Assembly (NCBI GenBank): GCA_030762895.1
Contig: CM061066.1
Span: forward strand, 117,708,715 to 117,772,714
Reading direction: 5' to 3'
Length of the DNA stretch: 64,000 nt
From: Sophora flavescens
Taxonomy: Eukaryota > Streptophyta > Magnoliopsida > Fabales > Fabaceae
Shown: positions 34,375 through 45,235 of the stretch, piece by piece
Layout of the letters: each line of letters begins with the position of its first letter
Numbering within the stretch: position 1 is the stretch's first letter
Notes under the pieces: generated by a model
The model's input: only the letters and a program-made list of their open reading frames with translations
Database searches by the model: none
What the model was told of the DNA's origin: nothing
Position numbers and translations under genes: made by a program

Positions 34375-35789
34375 CTGAAGTTGACACGGGGAAACACAAG
34401 AATGGGGGTTGAATTGTGTTTCTTAACAGTTTTTCGAAAAAGCATTTTCTTAAAACCTTTTTGCAAGCAAAACAAGATAAGTACACACAAAAAAAAACTT
34501 TCTAAAGAGTTAACAAACTCAAATCCAAATCCACACAGTTAGTATAAGCAAAGACTGTAAAAGATAAGGATAGAAGATTCACACAGTTGATTTATCCTGA
34601 TTCACTCTCTTCCAACTAATAGCTACGCTCAGTCCCTTCTACCTGAAGGTTTTCTCCACTATAATCTAATAGCTTTACAAGTATTCAACACATCTTCGGG
34701 CTTATAAGTATTCTTTCTCTACCAAGCCTCTTCAGGCTATAACTCTAACAGAGATTTAAAGAATGATCTTACAAGCTCACTATGTGTGAGAGTATAACAG
34801 TTTAAGATCAGTTATGATTACAAATGAATTTGTTCAAAAGAACTTTTAGAAGAGTTTTGGCACTTTTAATATCAGAGCTTAAATCTGTCTCTTCACTGGG
34901 GATTGCCCAGTATCTATAGATGAAGTGCTTCTCTGCCTTGATCTTCTTCAATGGTTTTCAACTTGTATCCGTTTAGACATAGCATTAAATGCTAGGATCC
35001 GTCGAGACTGATAACTTGATATGCTTTCTGCGAGAAGTGATCTTGGTTATCAGAAGAATGCTCAAAGTAGGGCTGTCACTTCTCTGTTGTACTGAAGGTT
35101 GCTTTCTGACTTTCTTTCTTCGTACTTGGTTTAATTTGAAAGTAATATATGTGTCAGAGTACAAAGGTTTGTGTTCTCGATGGTACTATGTTTCTAATCT
35201 CAAGAAACAAGGATTTAAACAATTCAAACATAGGAAATAGACACAAACTCCTTTGTATTAAATAAACAATCATTTGAAATAAATTTACTTTGACTAGACG
35301 GGTTCAGTTTCAGTGACCCGTGGACGCGCATGTCTTTGGACGCACAAGATTAACTATGTATAGAACCAGGGTCGTCTACTGATTTGCGTCTAGTTAACTT
35401 CTCGTATAGAGTCAAGTCTTTGGACTTGCTATGTTCCTGAGAGTTATTAATTGGCTCTTCTATTGCTTATTTTACACATATACTTAGACACCCGTCTAGT
35501 GTTATTTAACTTAGCCAAAAATTTAATACCTCGTCTAGCGATAACCTTAAAGACTTAGAATTTTATCATGTTTTTTAAGGATCGTCTAGCGAGTGAAGTC
35601 TTAGACACTGTTTCTTAGCAAAACTAAGAAGCTAAAGACAAGTTTCCTCGTCTAGCAATACTTTAAGCAATCCTGCAAGCTAGAATAAACAATTAGATCT
35701 TTGGCACAACTTTGCCATACAAATTTAACCTTCTTGTTAACATCAAAATTTAAAAGATTATTTTAGCCAAAACATTTTTGGTTCCAACA
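34375..35789 (-). repeat. Sirevirus LTR, left copy (shared)
   Basis: 1415 bp, starting TGAAGTTGACACGG and ending GGTTCCAACA, so the minus strand has TG...CA ends. It aligns along its length with 50793-52213; by hand I count about 14 differences in the first 200 aligned bases. It lies beside a polypurine tract on its right (3' LTR of the main element) and beside a primer site on its left (5' LTR of a second copy). It contains many copies of a short CGTCTAG motif near 35400-35660. Confidence 0.92.
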
Positions 35790-35815
35790 TTATCCCCCTT
35801 TTTGATGATGACAAA
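35790..35815 (-). promoter_or_regulatory. Sirevirus polypurine tract
   Basis: On the minus strand an A-run followed by GGGGGATAA abuts the LTR start at 35789, preceded by TTTGTCATCATC. This conserved arrangement is characteristic of Sireviruses. Confidence 0.9.
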
Positions 35816-37663
35816 AACTAATTGAATTTGAGTGAGTAAAGTCTAAGAGAGCTACAGAGCTCCCCCTAAGACAAATCATAGAGAAACTTAATGAATTCTA
35901 ACATCAGGTAAATAAGCATAGAGAGCTAAGTATTAGGGCACAGAGCAATTCAAAACCAGTATGAGAGCATATGTTTAGCAGAATGACAAATATCAGAGCA
36001 AGTACATAAACATGCATCAGAGCATATAATAGGCAAATATGAGCATATATAAGCAATATGAGCATATATAAGCGTATGTTTAGATCAAACAACTTCTTTA
36101 TAAAATTTAATCCTCTTATCCTTCTCCCCCTTTTTGTCATCAGACAAAAAGGTATGATAAAGGGTACCATCATTGTCGTTTATAAACAGAGAGAAAAAAG
36201 AGAATAAATAAAAAGAAGACTAAGGATTAGAAGGTGGAGGAGGAGGAGGAGGAGGAGGTAGGTTTTGATTTTGAGGGTTTGGTGGGGGTTGATCAGGTTG
36301 ACCTTGAGTCTGCTGGAAGTTGGAAAGCAACTGAAGCATTTGATTAAGGAGAGCATTGGTAGGTTTCAGGGACTTCTCTACCCGAGCTTCAACCTTCTTG
36401 GTGATAATCTCATCCAAATCAGGTGACAAGGAAGACCTTGAGCTTTCAGCAATAGTATTCAGGTGGCCTTGTCCTTGCATTATGCTCAGAGCTTGTGAGT
36501 GTTGAGGTTGTGCTTCAGGATGAACAACTGCCAATGCCTTGTCTTTTGACAGACTCAGCAACTTCTTCATTAATAGCCCCAGTCTGCACAGCTTTCTCAG
36601 ATATGTTAGGACCTTCAACAACGATATCTTCCATTTCCTCAAAAGATTCTGCAGATACTTGTATGGAAAGTTCTGGTGTAGGCAAATCTGGAGCCCAGTG
36701 GATTTCATCTTCTTCATAGGTTGGACTGATCAGAGGAATGCCAAGAGTGTCCTCATGTATGTAATATCTGACAGAGGAGAAACCATATTTTCCTCTAACA
36801 GTATGAAATCATCTTCTTTATTGCAAGTCTTGATGTGACAAGCCCAATAGCCTCTGACATCATCAAGTGTCCTCTTTTCCTCATCTTCAGATAGCAAAAA
36901 TTTGATGAATTCTTGGTCAGCTAGAGGATTTGGACTTGGATCCAGATTGAGGAATTAAGTGCAGGCATAGTGTGATTGTTCAGTCTCTTCTTTTCATCTT
37001 TGTCCTTGTTCAAGTCAATCATTGGCAATCTAGGACAAATCCTTGGAGATTGCATGCCAACCTTGGTATCCTTGGATCAATGAAACAACCAAGTAGGTGG
37101 GACGAAATTGGCAGCCCTGGTATACCTTGGCAGCTCAAACTATGCCTTGATATTAGCATACATGATGTGATCACACACATCAACAGCACTCCCATATTCT
37201 CCAGGATGCACAAATTTCTTCCACTTGACATTCTTGTCCAGGATGAATCTGTGATAGCCATAGGTTCTTGACCTTTGAAGAGGTGTTTATCTACCTCTAC
37301 TTCCTTTGATGGCACAGTCCACAATACAAGGATAATATCTCTGCCAACACCATCGGTATGGGGTTTGAGAGGTGGAAGTTTGATGAGGTTAGGATAGATT
37401 TTCTTTGGTGGGAATTTTTGTTGAGGTAGGTGAGTGAGGAGGGATCCATGGGCATTGTACAGAGCTGATGGAAAGGGACCATATCTTTCATATGGAATGG
37501 GTACATACCAGGAGTAGTAGGTGGGTTTTGGTTCAAACTCATATTCATGTAAAGGATAGAAGGGTCTGGTTGACTCTGGTTCAGGTTGGTGAGTGTGATA
37601 CAGGATTCTCCAATCTCTTTTTACTTTGGCCCAACTTTCTGTTGTTTTGGCTTCAACTACTCA

Positions 37664-37684
37664 GGGGGGGGGGGGGGGGGGGGG
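37664..37684 (+). repeat. Homopolymer run of 21 G
   Basis: An uninterrupted G-run inside the solo LTR, close to its plus-strand start. Sirevirus LTRs often have a shorter C-run here on the coding strand; the length of 21 could be real slippage or partly a sequencing artefact. Confidence 0.9.
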
Positions 37685-38660
37685 ATTGAGTTTTCAAAGA
37701 AAATATTTCCCTCTTAAAACTTTTTCACAAAGCTTTATAAATCACAGTTGTGGATTTGTGTTCTCATGATCTTTTATAAAATCGATGAAGGGTTTTTACA
37801 AAATCTTGAATAGAAGGTGATGAGGATAAGAAAGATTAATAACGAATAGGTTCAGGTTCAATAACTCAGTAATAACAAGATACAGTTTATACAGATCAAG
37901 AACAGAAATTATACTTGAACTTTAAACATCAAAGTTGTAGGTTCTTGAATCATAAACAGAAAGTAAAGGAGTTTGAGTTTAGAGATACCATACAACCAGA
38001 TTTATCCTGGTTCAGTCACCACCATTGTGACCTATATCCAGTCCCCACTCCACCTATGAGTTTTCACACACTAACACATAAGCTTTACCAGGTAGCTTGA
38101 AAAACCTTTACACCACAGAGCACTCCTTCACCTCGAGATACCACACTCTTGTGAAAAGCCTCAATGGTCAACCTTAGGGATACCTCACCCTAATCACTCA
38201 GAGAGACTCCCTCTCTCTTTACAATCAAAAGTAAAACAAAAGTTGATTCCTAACTCTCAATAGTCAAATAAAACAAATTGAAACACTTATGAGTATTGAA
38301 GCACTATTTTCACAGTAAGCTCAATGAAGATGATGAATGATATGTGTGTCGTTAAAATTCTGTTGTTATTCGTTATGATTCTTCTTAAAGTGTTCCTTTG
38401 ATCCCTCTTTATATAGAAAACAAGTTATAGTCGTTGGGATCAATCAAAACAGATTTGGATCTGATTTAACAGAATATGTTTTCTTGATTCTCATTCTTGA
38501 GATAAGATTCTAATTGTTCTTATAGAATTAGCGTCTATAAAATAACGAGTCCATTTGGAAAAATAGCCGCATCCATCTTAAAAAAAAAATAGCCACGTCC
38601 ATTTACCACGTCAGCAGACGGGAGTACTAACACAAAGTAATTGGACGTGCTCCAACTATT

Positions 38661-38943
38661 AGATGAGCGCTTGTATTACTTTAGTGGACGAGCGCTTGTA
38701 TCACTTTAGTGGACGAGCACTTCTGTTACTTTAGTAGACGTGCGCTTGTGTCACTTTAGTATACGTGAGCTTCTGTCACTTTAGTAGACGTGAGCTTCTG
38801 CCAATTTCTTGGACGCCAGCTTTTACCACTGTTGGACGAGCGCTTCTATTATTCCCAGTGTTGGACAAGCGCTTATATTATTCCGGTGTTGGACGAGCGC
38901 TTCTATTATTCCAGTGTTGGACAAGCGCTTCTATTATTATTTC
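38661..38943. repeat. About 11 tandem copies of a 25-28-bp unit in LTR
   Basis: Units built on GACGAGCGCTTCTATTA... repeat from 38661. The first six are 25 bp long and end CTTTAGT(G/A); the last four are about 28 bp and end CAGTGTTG. The core GACGAGCGCTT or a one- to two-base variant opens nearly every unit. The position in the presumed U3 promoter region of the LTR suggests an enhancer-like array. Confidence 0.9.
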
Positions 38944-39660
38944 CAAAAATCATTTTCATTAACGAAAAATTATTCCTTTTAATGCAGGTTATGAAAAATG
39001 ATTTTCTCCATGCATCTTTCTTAATTGAGCTATTTGTGAATAAGAGATTTCATCTCTTACAAATCATCTGAGACTTGACACTTATTTCTTCGTTTAAGCT
39101 CTTGTCTTGATGATTCCTTGATCTTTGTCCTTGCTCTTTGATTCCTCCAAGTTCTTTCTTGAATATTCTCCTCTGATTGCTCACTGAACTTGTTGAATAT
39201 TGCTTGATACTTGTCTTTACAATTTGACACTAAACACTTGAATATACATTAAGTTGTATTTGTCATATATCAAAATCTCTCAGTCATTGAGTCTAATACT
39301 TTCAGCTTTGCCATTATACATAATGGAAGGGTTAGTGTATGGAAAAGTGATTTTGGGAAGTTTTGGAAATGGTGCGCCTGGGTTGATCCCAACATCATCT
39401 GGTTGATTAAACCAAGGATCATCATAGGGAATAATGGATTGAAATTGAGGTCTGATTGGTGAAGTTTGAATGGGTGAGTGAGCAGGGGAGTTTTGTGGTG
39501 AGGCCGTGTGTTAATGTGAGGAGAGTGGTTCAAATAATGGTTCAGTTTGGGGTATGGTTGGTTGTTCTGGAATGGGTAAGGATGGTTGATTTTGTTGTTG
39601 TGGAAGAGTTTGGATTTGGGTTTCAGTTTGTGATGGTACAGTGTGTTAAGTCATAATGCG

Positions 39661-40488
39661 TCTAACTCGACATGCATCTGACTCACACCCCTGTGGCCCT
39701 TGTGTGTGTTGATGAACTCAAACATTTAGTAATTGATTTTACATCGAACCATATAAACATTGCTAATCATCTACTTGAGTTGTGTAGCCAAAGCTTTGTA
39801 TTATAACAGGACAAGTCAACAAAAGATTATGAAAGAATCAAACGGTTTCATACAAGCGTCTGAAGTACAATGCTTCTGAAGTCTGACTAACTGAAGCCTA
39901 CGACTTACAGTCTCATCATTCTCTGAAGAAGAACAAGTATCAAAGCAGTATTGAAGCAGTATCAAAGCAAAGCAAAGCAATTAATGTTTGTCATCTTAAC
40001 TGAAAGTTAAAGGAAAAGGACTTGCTCGATCATGAGTAAACAAAAGAGTAGAATATACTCGTATGGAAGATTTCTCTTTATTACTTGACTGACTATGCTG
40101 AAGACCAAAGAAGCGTGTTTACAACCCTCAAACAACATGTCCGTGGAAGTTATCTAAAGCATCCATTACAACTTACTGGAAGAAAAAGGACTTATTCATT
40201 CTTTATAAAAGAAAGGAAGAAAAGCAACATTATGTTAAGAGAATGATAACCTTCACCCAAGACGAAAAATGCAGACTGAAGCTTTTCACTATCATCTAAA
40301 TAACCAAAAGCTCAAAGTCTATCTACAATATCTTCTAAAGGAAAGTTGAAAGAAGATTTGGATCAAGTTTACAGACCAAAATCTGATCAAGGAAAACTCA
40401 AATATGCATATGAATCCCTGACAAGGTCAGAATCTTCATATTGTCAGGTCAATCTACCAAGACTCACATGACAACCACTATCTCAACC
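39661..40488. other. Sirevirus internal sequence between two parts of the downstream ORF
   Basis: AT-rich with an A-rich coding strand and many stops in all frames. No protein motif recognised. It may be a decayed middle part of the downstream ORF or an intron; I cannot tell which. Confidence 0.35.
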
Positions 40489-41577
40489 TTAGACAAAGAA
40501 ATGATCAAGATTAAGATTATGTGGTGTCTTCAGCACTGATCCAATTGGCAAGTTGTCCTCGTCATCATCCTCATTGTGTGACAGGATGACCTTCCTTGGC
40601 CTCTTCTGTCTTGGAACAGATTGTGGTTCATCAGCCCTTTTTTCGCTAATGACCACCCCAGCAGCAGGCTTCTTGGCAGCAGCTAGACGAGTTGTTTTGG
40701 CTCGTCGTCCAACTGTATTCTTTTTCAGTCCTAGAGTTTCAGCTTCATTTAACTCTATCTGTTCTTCCTTGACCTTCAATAACTCCCCCTTCTTGGCCCT
40801 TTCTACCTTAATAATTGAACTGAGCTCCATGTTTGTCAAATTCACTTTGCCAAAGACAGCAGGAGACATACCCTTCTCCTTGAGGATTGCAGCTTGTTCC
40901 TCTGAAGACGTAGCTTCAAGCTTGGCATAGATTTGTTGAGCTTTGAATATCTTTGATAGTAAATGACAGAAAGGAATATCAATTTCCTTCTCCTTGTGAA
41001 TCACATAATCTTTGAGTCTACCAAATAAAATATGAGGCAAGCTGACCTGAGTCTCAGTTACCAAGTGGCAAAGACAGAACTTGTGTAGGGCAGAAAGGTT
41101 GTCCTTGGACCCAGTCTTGTGTAGAACCATCTTATTCAGGATTTGATGAAGAATACAAACATAATCCTTCATCTCCACAGCCTTCCATGAGTGATTTCTT
41201 ATAGTATCACTCCTCATTAGAAAAGCAGCAGTGACTTCTAGTCCACCCAGTTCTTCTTCCCATTTCTCAGTTGGGGTTAGACCTTCCTGAGCACAATGAA
41301 TCGCAGTTGCGATTGTTGCTTCAGATACAACCACCTCAGTCCCCATCACAGTAGCAGAGACTTCAGTATCAGTAACCTTGGGTTTCTTCCATAAAGCCCT
41401 AATCAGGTCTGGGTACACAAAGACCTTCTCAATCAACAAACCTCCACAACCGACAGGATTGATGTAGTGACTAACATCAACATTGTATTCCTTCAGTATG
41501 CCAAACTCGAAGTGATGCTCTATCCCAATCTCGAGAGCATTGACATTATAGGTACCAGCAATAGAAAAAGATGCCAT
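40489..41577 (-). CDS. Sirevirus downstream ORF, N-terminal part (env-like position)
   Basis: Uninterrupted frame of 362 codons starting MASFSIAGTYNVNALEIGIE. The N-terminal two thirds look globular: YINPVGCGGLLIEKVFVYPD, ALWKKPKVTDTEV, IATAIHCAQEGLTPTEKWEE, SWKAVEMKDYVCILHQILNK, LHKFCLCHLVTETQVSLPHI. This resembles the 'putative plant transposon protein' sequences found near retroelements. The last third is basic and acidic (KKNTVGRRAKTTRLAAAKKP, then RQKRPRKVILSHNEDDDEDN). It follows pol by about 500 bp on the same strand. SIRE1 relatives have an env-like ORF in this place; I see no signal peptide or strong membrane helix, so an envelope role is not supported by the sequence. It is the longest intact ORF of the element besides the RT. 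Confidence 0.75.
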   Translation of the reverse strand: MASFSIAGTYNVNALEIGIEHHFEFGILKEYNVDVSHYINPVGCGGLLIEKVFVYPDLIRALWKKPKVTDTEVSATVMGTEVVVSEATIATAIHCAQEGLTPTEKWEEELGGLEVTAAFLMRSDTIRNHSWKAVEMKDYVCILHQILNKMVLHKTGSKDNLSALHKFCLCHLVTETQVSLPHILFGRLKDYVIHKEKEIDIPFCHLLSKIFKAQQIYAKLEATSSEEQAAILKEKGMSPAVFGKVNLTNMELSSIIKVERAKKGELLKVKEEQIELNEAETLGLKKNTVGRRAKTTRLAAAKKPAAGVVISEKRADEPQSVPRQKRPRKVILSHNEDDDEDNLPIGSVLKTPHNLNLDHFFV

Positions 41578-42029
41578 TTTTGAAGGTTTGAAGGTTTAGG
41601 GTTTGAGAAGCAGGGAAATATTTCGCAAGAAGTTTCAGGTTCAGAGTGAGTGAAAGGTTTTTCAGAGGGAAGAGACACACTTAAAAAGGTTTTGAAATAT
41701 GAATAGTTTTTCTCAAAAAAAAAATTATAAACTAAAAAGAATGAAAGACGTGTGATAGGACATACATTAAATGCTGACACGGCGCATGTTTTTGAAACTG
41801 TAAAAAGCAAGTTAAAGAAATGATGGATATAACTGACTCAGAAAAGAGAATTTGAATTAAATATGTCTTTGAGACATAATAAATGCAAATAATAACTAAA
41901 TGTATGGATGAGTCAGATATGAGTATGCAAACAGGCAATAGACACGGTAAGCGTTGGACACATATTTAACATACAATAGACGACCATGACTGGACGACAT
42001 ATTTATCCACACAAATCATGTTAAGATGC

Positions 42030-43465
42030 TTTCTAATAAAGATAAATATGTCCTCGGCTAGAGGTTTAGTAAAGATATCTGCCCATTAATGGTCAGTATC
42101 CATAAATTGTATATCAATAACACCTCTTTGCACATAATCTCTAATAAAATGATGTTTAATTTCTATGTGCTTTGCTCTTGAATGCAAGATTGGATTTTTA
42201 GATAGATTGATTGTAGCAGTGTTATCACACATAAGTGGAATACTACTTACAATCATATTGTAGTCCTCCAATTGATGTTTGATCAATAGAAGTTGTGAGT
42301 TGCAACTTGTGACTGAAATGTACTCAGTTTTAGCAGTTGATAAGGCAATGGTACTTTTTATTTTGCTTGACCATGAGACTAAATTAGCTGCAATGAAGTG
42401 ACATCCACCACTGGTACTATTTCTTTCTATTCTATCTCCAGCATAGTCAGCATCACAAAAACCAACTAATCTGTAGTCATCATTTTTCTTAAAGCACCAA
42501 CCCAGATTAGTAGTACCTTTCAAATATCTAAATATTCTTTTAACTGCTGATAAGTGAGATTCTCTATGATCAGATTGAAATCGAGCACATAAGCAAACAC
42601 TGAACATAATATCAGGACTGGACGCAGTAAGATATAAGAGAGATCCTATCATACCTCTATATACCTTTTGGTCTACCTTTTTATCTTTGTCATTTTTTTT
42701 CAGTATGGACGTTGGATGCATTGGTGTGTTCATTGGTTTGCAGTCATCCATCTTAAACTTCTTTAAGAGTTCTTTTGTATACTTGGTTTGATGGATGCAT
42801 ACATCGTCCACTGTTTGTTTTACTTGAAGTCCAAGGAAGAATTTGAGTTCACCCATCATGCTTATTTCAAATTCCTTTCGCATTAGCTTAGAAAATTCCT
42901 TGCACAGAGATTCATTAGTAGCAACAAAGATTATGTCATCAACATATATTTGTACAATTATAAAGCTCGACTTACTGGATTTTCTAAACAAGGTTGTATC
43001 AACATTTCCTCTACTAAATCCATTGTCCATCAAGAATGAATTTAGCTTTTCATACCAAGCTCTAGGAGCTTGTTTGAGGTCATATAAAGCTTTCTTTAGC
43101 TTATATACATGTTCAGGATGGGTTTCACTTTCAAAACCCGGAGGTTGCATAACATATACTTCCTCATTTATAAAGCCATTTAGAAATACACTTTTCATAT
43201 CCATTTGATAAATCATAATATTATGATGTGCAGCAAAAGTTAATAATATGCGTATTGCTTCTAACCTAGCAATTGGAGAAAAGGTTTCAGTGTAATCTAT
43301 ACCTTCTTCCCGAGAGTAACCTTGAGCAATGAGTCTTGCTTTATTTCTTACCACTTTACCATTTTCATCAAGCTTGTTTATATAGACCCACTTGGTTCCA
43401 ATCACTGATTTATTCCATAGCAGAGGCACAAGAGTCCACACTTCACTTCTTTCGAACTGGTTCAA
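42030..43465 (-). pseudogene. pol: Sirevirus reverse transcriptase and RNase H
   Basis: Open from 43465 to 42086. RT motifs in order: VIGTKWVYINKLDENGKVVR, RLIAQGYSREEGIDYTETF, YQMDMKSVFLNGFINEEVY (first Asp), YDLKQAPRAWYEKLN, IVQIYVDDIIFVATN (YVDD active site) and MMGELKFFLGLQVKQ. RNase H: VGFCDADYAGDRIERNSTSG, STAKTEYIS, LMCDNTATI, HSRAKHIEIKHHFIRDYV. A TAA replaces the codon between MDTDH and WADIFTKPLAED at about 42086, so the last 38 residues are cut off. The catalytic residues are kept. The protein makes element cDNA in the cytoplasmic particle. Confidence 0.95.
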
Positions 43466-44660
43466 TTCTTCTTACATTGCCAGAATCCGACCCTCGTCTA
43501 GTAGAGCCTCGTCTACTATCTTTGGTTCCAACTCAGAGACTAAAGTAGAATCATATTGCTCTCTGAATGTTGATCTGGTTCTCAGCCTATCACTAGGACT
43601 TCCAATAATTTGATCTTGAGGATGGTAATTTTTGAAGTAGCATGATCTTTGAACACTTTCTTGTTGTGAAGTTTCTAACTCGGGATGTTGTTGATTGTCC
43701 ACTTGATCATCAGTCTTGATATTTACTGTATTTTCAGAATCTTTGAGATTCAAATATGCAAATGCTTCATCAAGCTCTAATAATTTCTTATCGGGCTACT
43801 TGTCATCAAATTTAATATGTATACATTCTTCAACTACTAAAGTTCTAGAATTATAAACTCTAAAGCCTTTGGATGACTCAGAATATCCTAACAGAATTCC
43901 ATTATCTATTTTAGCATCAAACTTACCAAGTTGATCTTTAGTTTTAGTATAAAGCATTTACAACCAAAAGGATGAAAGTAAGATATGTTGGGTTTTCGTC
44001 CTTTCCAAAATTCATAAGGAGTCTTACTCAGAATTGATCTTATGTATATTCTATTCTAAATGTAGCAGGCAATATTAACAGCTTCAGCCTAGAAGTGTCT
44101 AGGGACAGAGTTGTCATTAAGCATTGTTCTAGCCATCTCTTGAAGAGATCTGTTATTTCTCTCTACCGTACCATTTTGTTGTGGTGTTCTAAGTATTGAG
44201 ATGTTGTGAAGAATACCACTTTCCTCACAGAACCTTTCAAATTGCTCATTTTCAAACTCTCCCCCATGGTCACTTCTGATTGAAGTGATACACATGCCTT
44301 TTTCATTATGCACACGTTTGCAGAATACAGAAAAGACCCTGAATGACTCATCCTTGTGAGCTAGGAACATAACCCATGTCCATCTAGTGTAGTCGTCTAC
44401 TATGACTAGACCATATTTCTTACCACTGACAGAGGCAGTCCTTGTTGGACCAAAGAGACCAAGGTGTAGCAACTCTAGTGGTCTATTGGTACTCAACATT
44501 CTTAGATTCAAAGGAACCTTTGAATTGTTTTTCGTTTTGACATGCATCATAGAGAGCATCAGATTTGAACTTAAGGTTTGGTAATCCTCTCACGAGGTTA
44601 TGCTTATTTAGCTTTGAAATTAATTTCAAGCTTGCATGACCTAGCCTTTTGTGTCAAATT
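43466..44660 (-). pseudogene. pol: Sirevirus integrase with first catalytic Asp lost
   Basis: From 44559: MLSMMHVKTKNNSKVP (end of the zinc-binding region), LELLHLGLFGPTRTASVSGK, YGLVIVDDYTRWTWVMFLAH, ITSIRSDHGGEFEN (second Asp), and TPQQNGTVERNNRSLQEMAR (Glu). The first catalytic residue, normally Asp in HIDLFGP, is Gly here, so strand transfer would fail even if expressed. The frame breaks near 44089; further left SKTPYEFWKGRKPNISYFHP, FDAKIDNGILLGYSESSKGF and ESENTVNI-like linker sequence follow with stops, then an acidic linker (VSELEPKIVDEALLDEGR) leads into the RT. Confidence 0.92.
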
Positions 44661-45235
44661 CATCGCTCATCTTCAATGGACACTAGACATGAGACACTTT
44701 GATTTGTAAGGTCCTCTGAGTCAATCTTATACAGATTGTTTTGCCTCTTGGCAGTGAATAAGAGTGATCCATCAGTTTTCTTGACATTACACATGTTCTT
44801 ATCAAAAGAAACAGCAAACCTACTATCACATAATTGGCTTATGTTCAACAGATTGTGTTTTAAACCATCAACTAAAAGAACATTATCAATGGAGGGAAAT
44901 GGATGTTTACCAATTTTACCTATTCCAATGATTTTTCCTTTCTGATTACCTCCAAAGGTAACCCAGCCACCATCTTTGTGTCTAAGGTCTTGGAACATAC
45001 ACCTTTCTCCCGTCATATGACATGAGCAACCACTGTCCAAGTACCAAGATACGTGTTTCTTTCCTATTGTTAAGAAAATCCGCAACAGGTATAATCTTAT
45101 TTTTAGGTACCCAGATTGACTTGGGTCCTTTCTTGTTAGTAGTCACTGGACGGGCATACTTGACATGCTTGTGATGTATGCATCTAGATGTTATATGATC
45201 ACTTTTTCCACAGACTTTACAGTAAGTGTTGGACG
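44661..45235 (-). pseudogene. pol: Sirevirus second zinc knuckle and protease
   Basis: Near 45200 the minus strand gives CKVCGKSDHITSRC, an intact C-X2-C-X4-H-X4-C knuckle, followed by GPKSIWVPKNKIIPV, a motif conserved before the protease in this group. After a frame change near 45085 comes VSWYLDSGCSCHMTGE with the DSG active site of the aspartic protease, then KDGGWVTFGGNQKGKIIGIG and NVLLVDGLKHNLLNISQLCD. The gag-pre-integrase region begins at the left end (SLVSIEDER). It would cut the gag-pol polyprotein; frame breaks on both sides inactivate it. Confidence 0.9.

Larger units (their letters stand above)
37640..39298 (-). mobile_element. Solo LTR of a different Sirevirus-like family
   Basis: 1659 bp, starting TGTTGTTTTGG and ending GAGTCTAATA, flanked by the 5-bp duplication CTTTC (37635-37639 and 39299-39303). 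The expected terminal CA has become TA. On the minus strand the sequence TTTGATATATGACAAATACA near its start and a C-run near its end are typical of Sirevirus LTRs. Deleting it and one CTTTC rejoins the interrupted ORF in frame (GKAE-S-WAKVKRDW), which independently supports both boundaries. It carries a G-run of 21 on the plus strand (37664-37684) and an 11-copy tandem repeat (38661-38943). Confidence 0.92.
36220..39660 (-). pseudogene. Sirevirus downstream ORF, C-terminal part, split by a solo LTR
   Basis: Minus-strand coding sequence downstream of pol, in the place where Sireviruses carry an env-like ORF. From 39650 leftward it is Pro/Gln-rich (QTLPQQQNQPSLPIPEQP) and contains YDDPWFNQPDDVGINPGAPF and FPYTNPSIMYNGKAE; a stop replaces a codon near 39515. 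The frame then continues on the far side of the solo LTR at 37635 with WAKVKRDWRILYHTHQPEPE and YYSWYVPIPYERYGPF. Further left: VDVCDHIMYANIK, an acidic stretch EIHWAPDLPTPELSIQVSAE and EEMEDIVVEGPN, a frameshift near 36530, DLDEIITKKVEARVEKSLKP, and a proline-run tail before the stop at 36220. I see no convincing membrane segment. Function unknown; it may have been one ORF with 40489-41577. Confidence 0.7.

Noticed and set aside
37664..37684. G-quadruplex regulatory element
   Set aside because: A plain G-run could fold, but the length may reflect slippage or sequencing error and nothing else supports a regulatory role.
38661..38943. CRISPR-like array
   Set aside because: The units are contiguous tandem repeats without unique spacers, inside a plant LTR.
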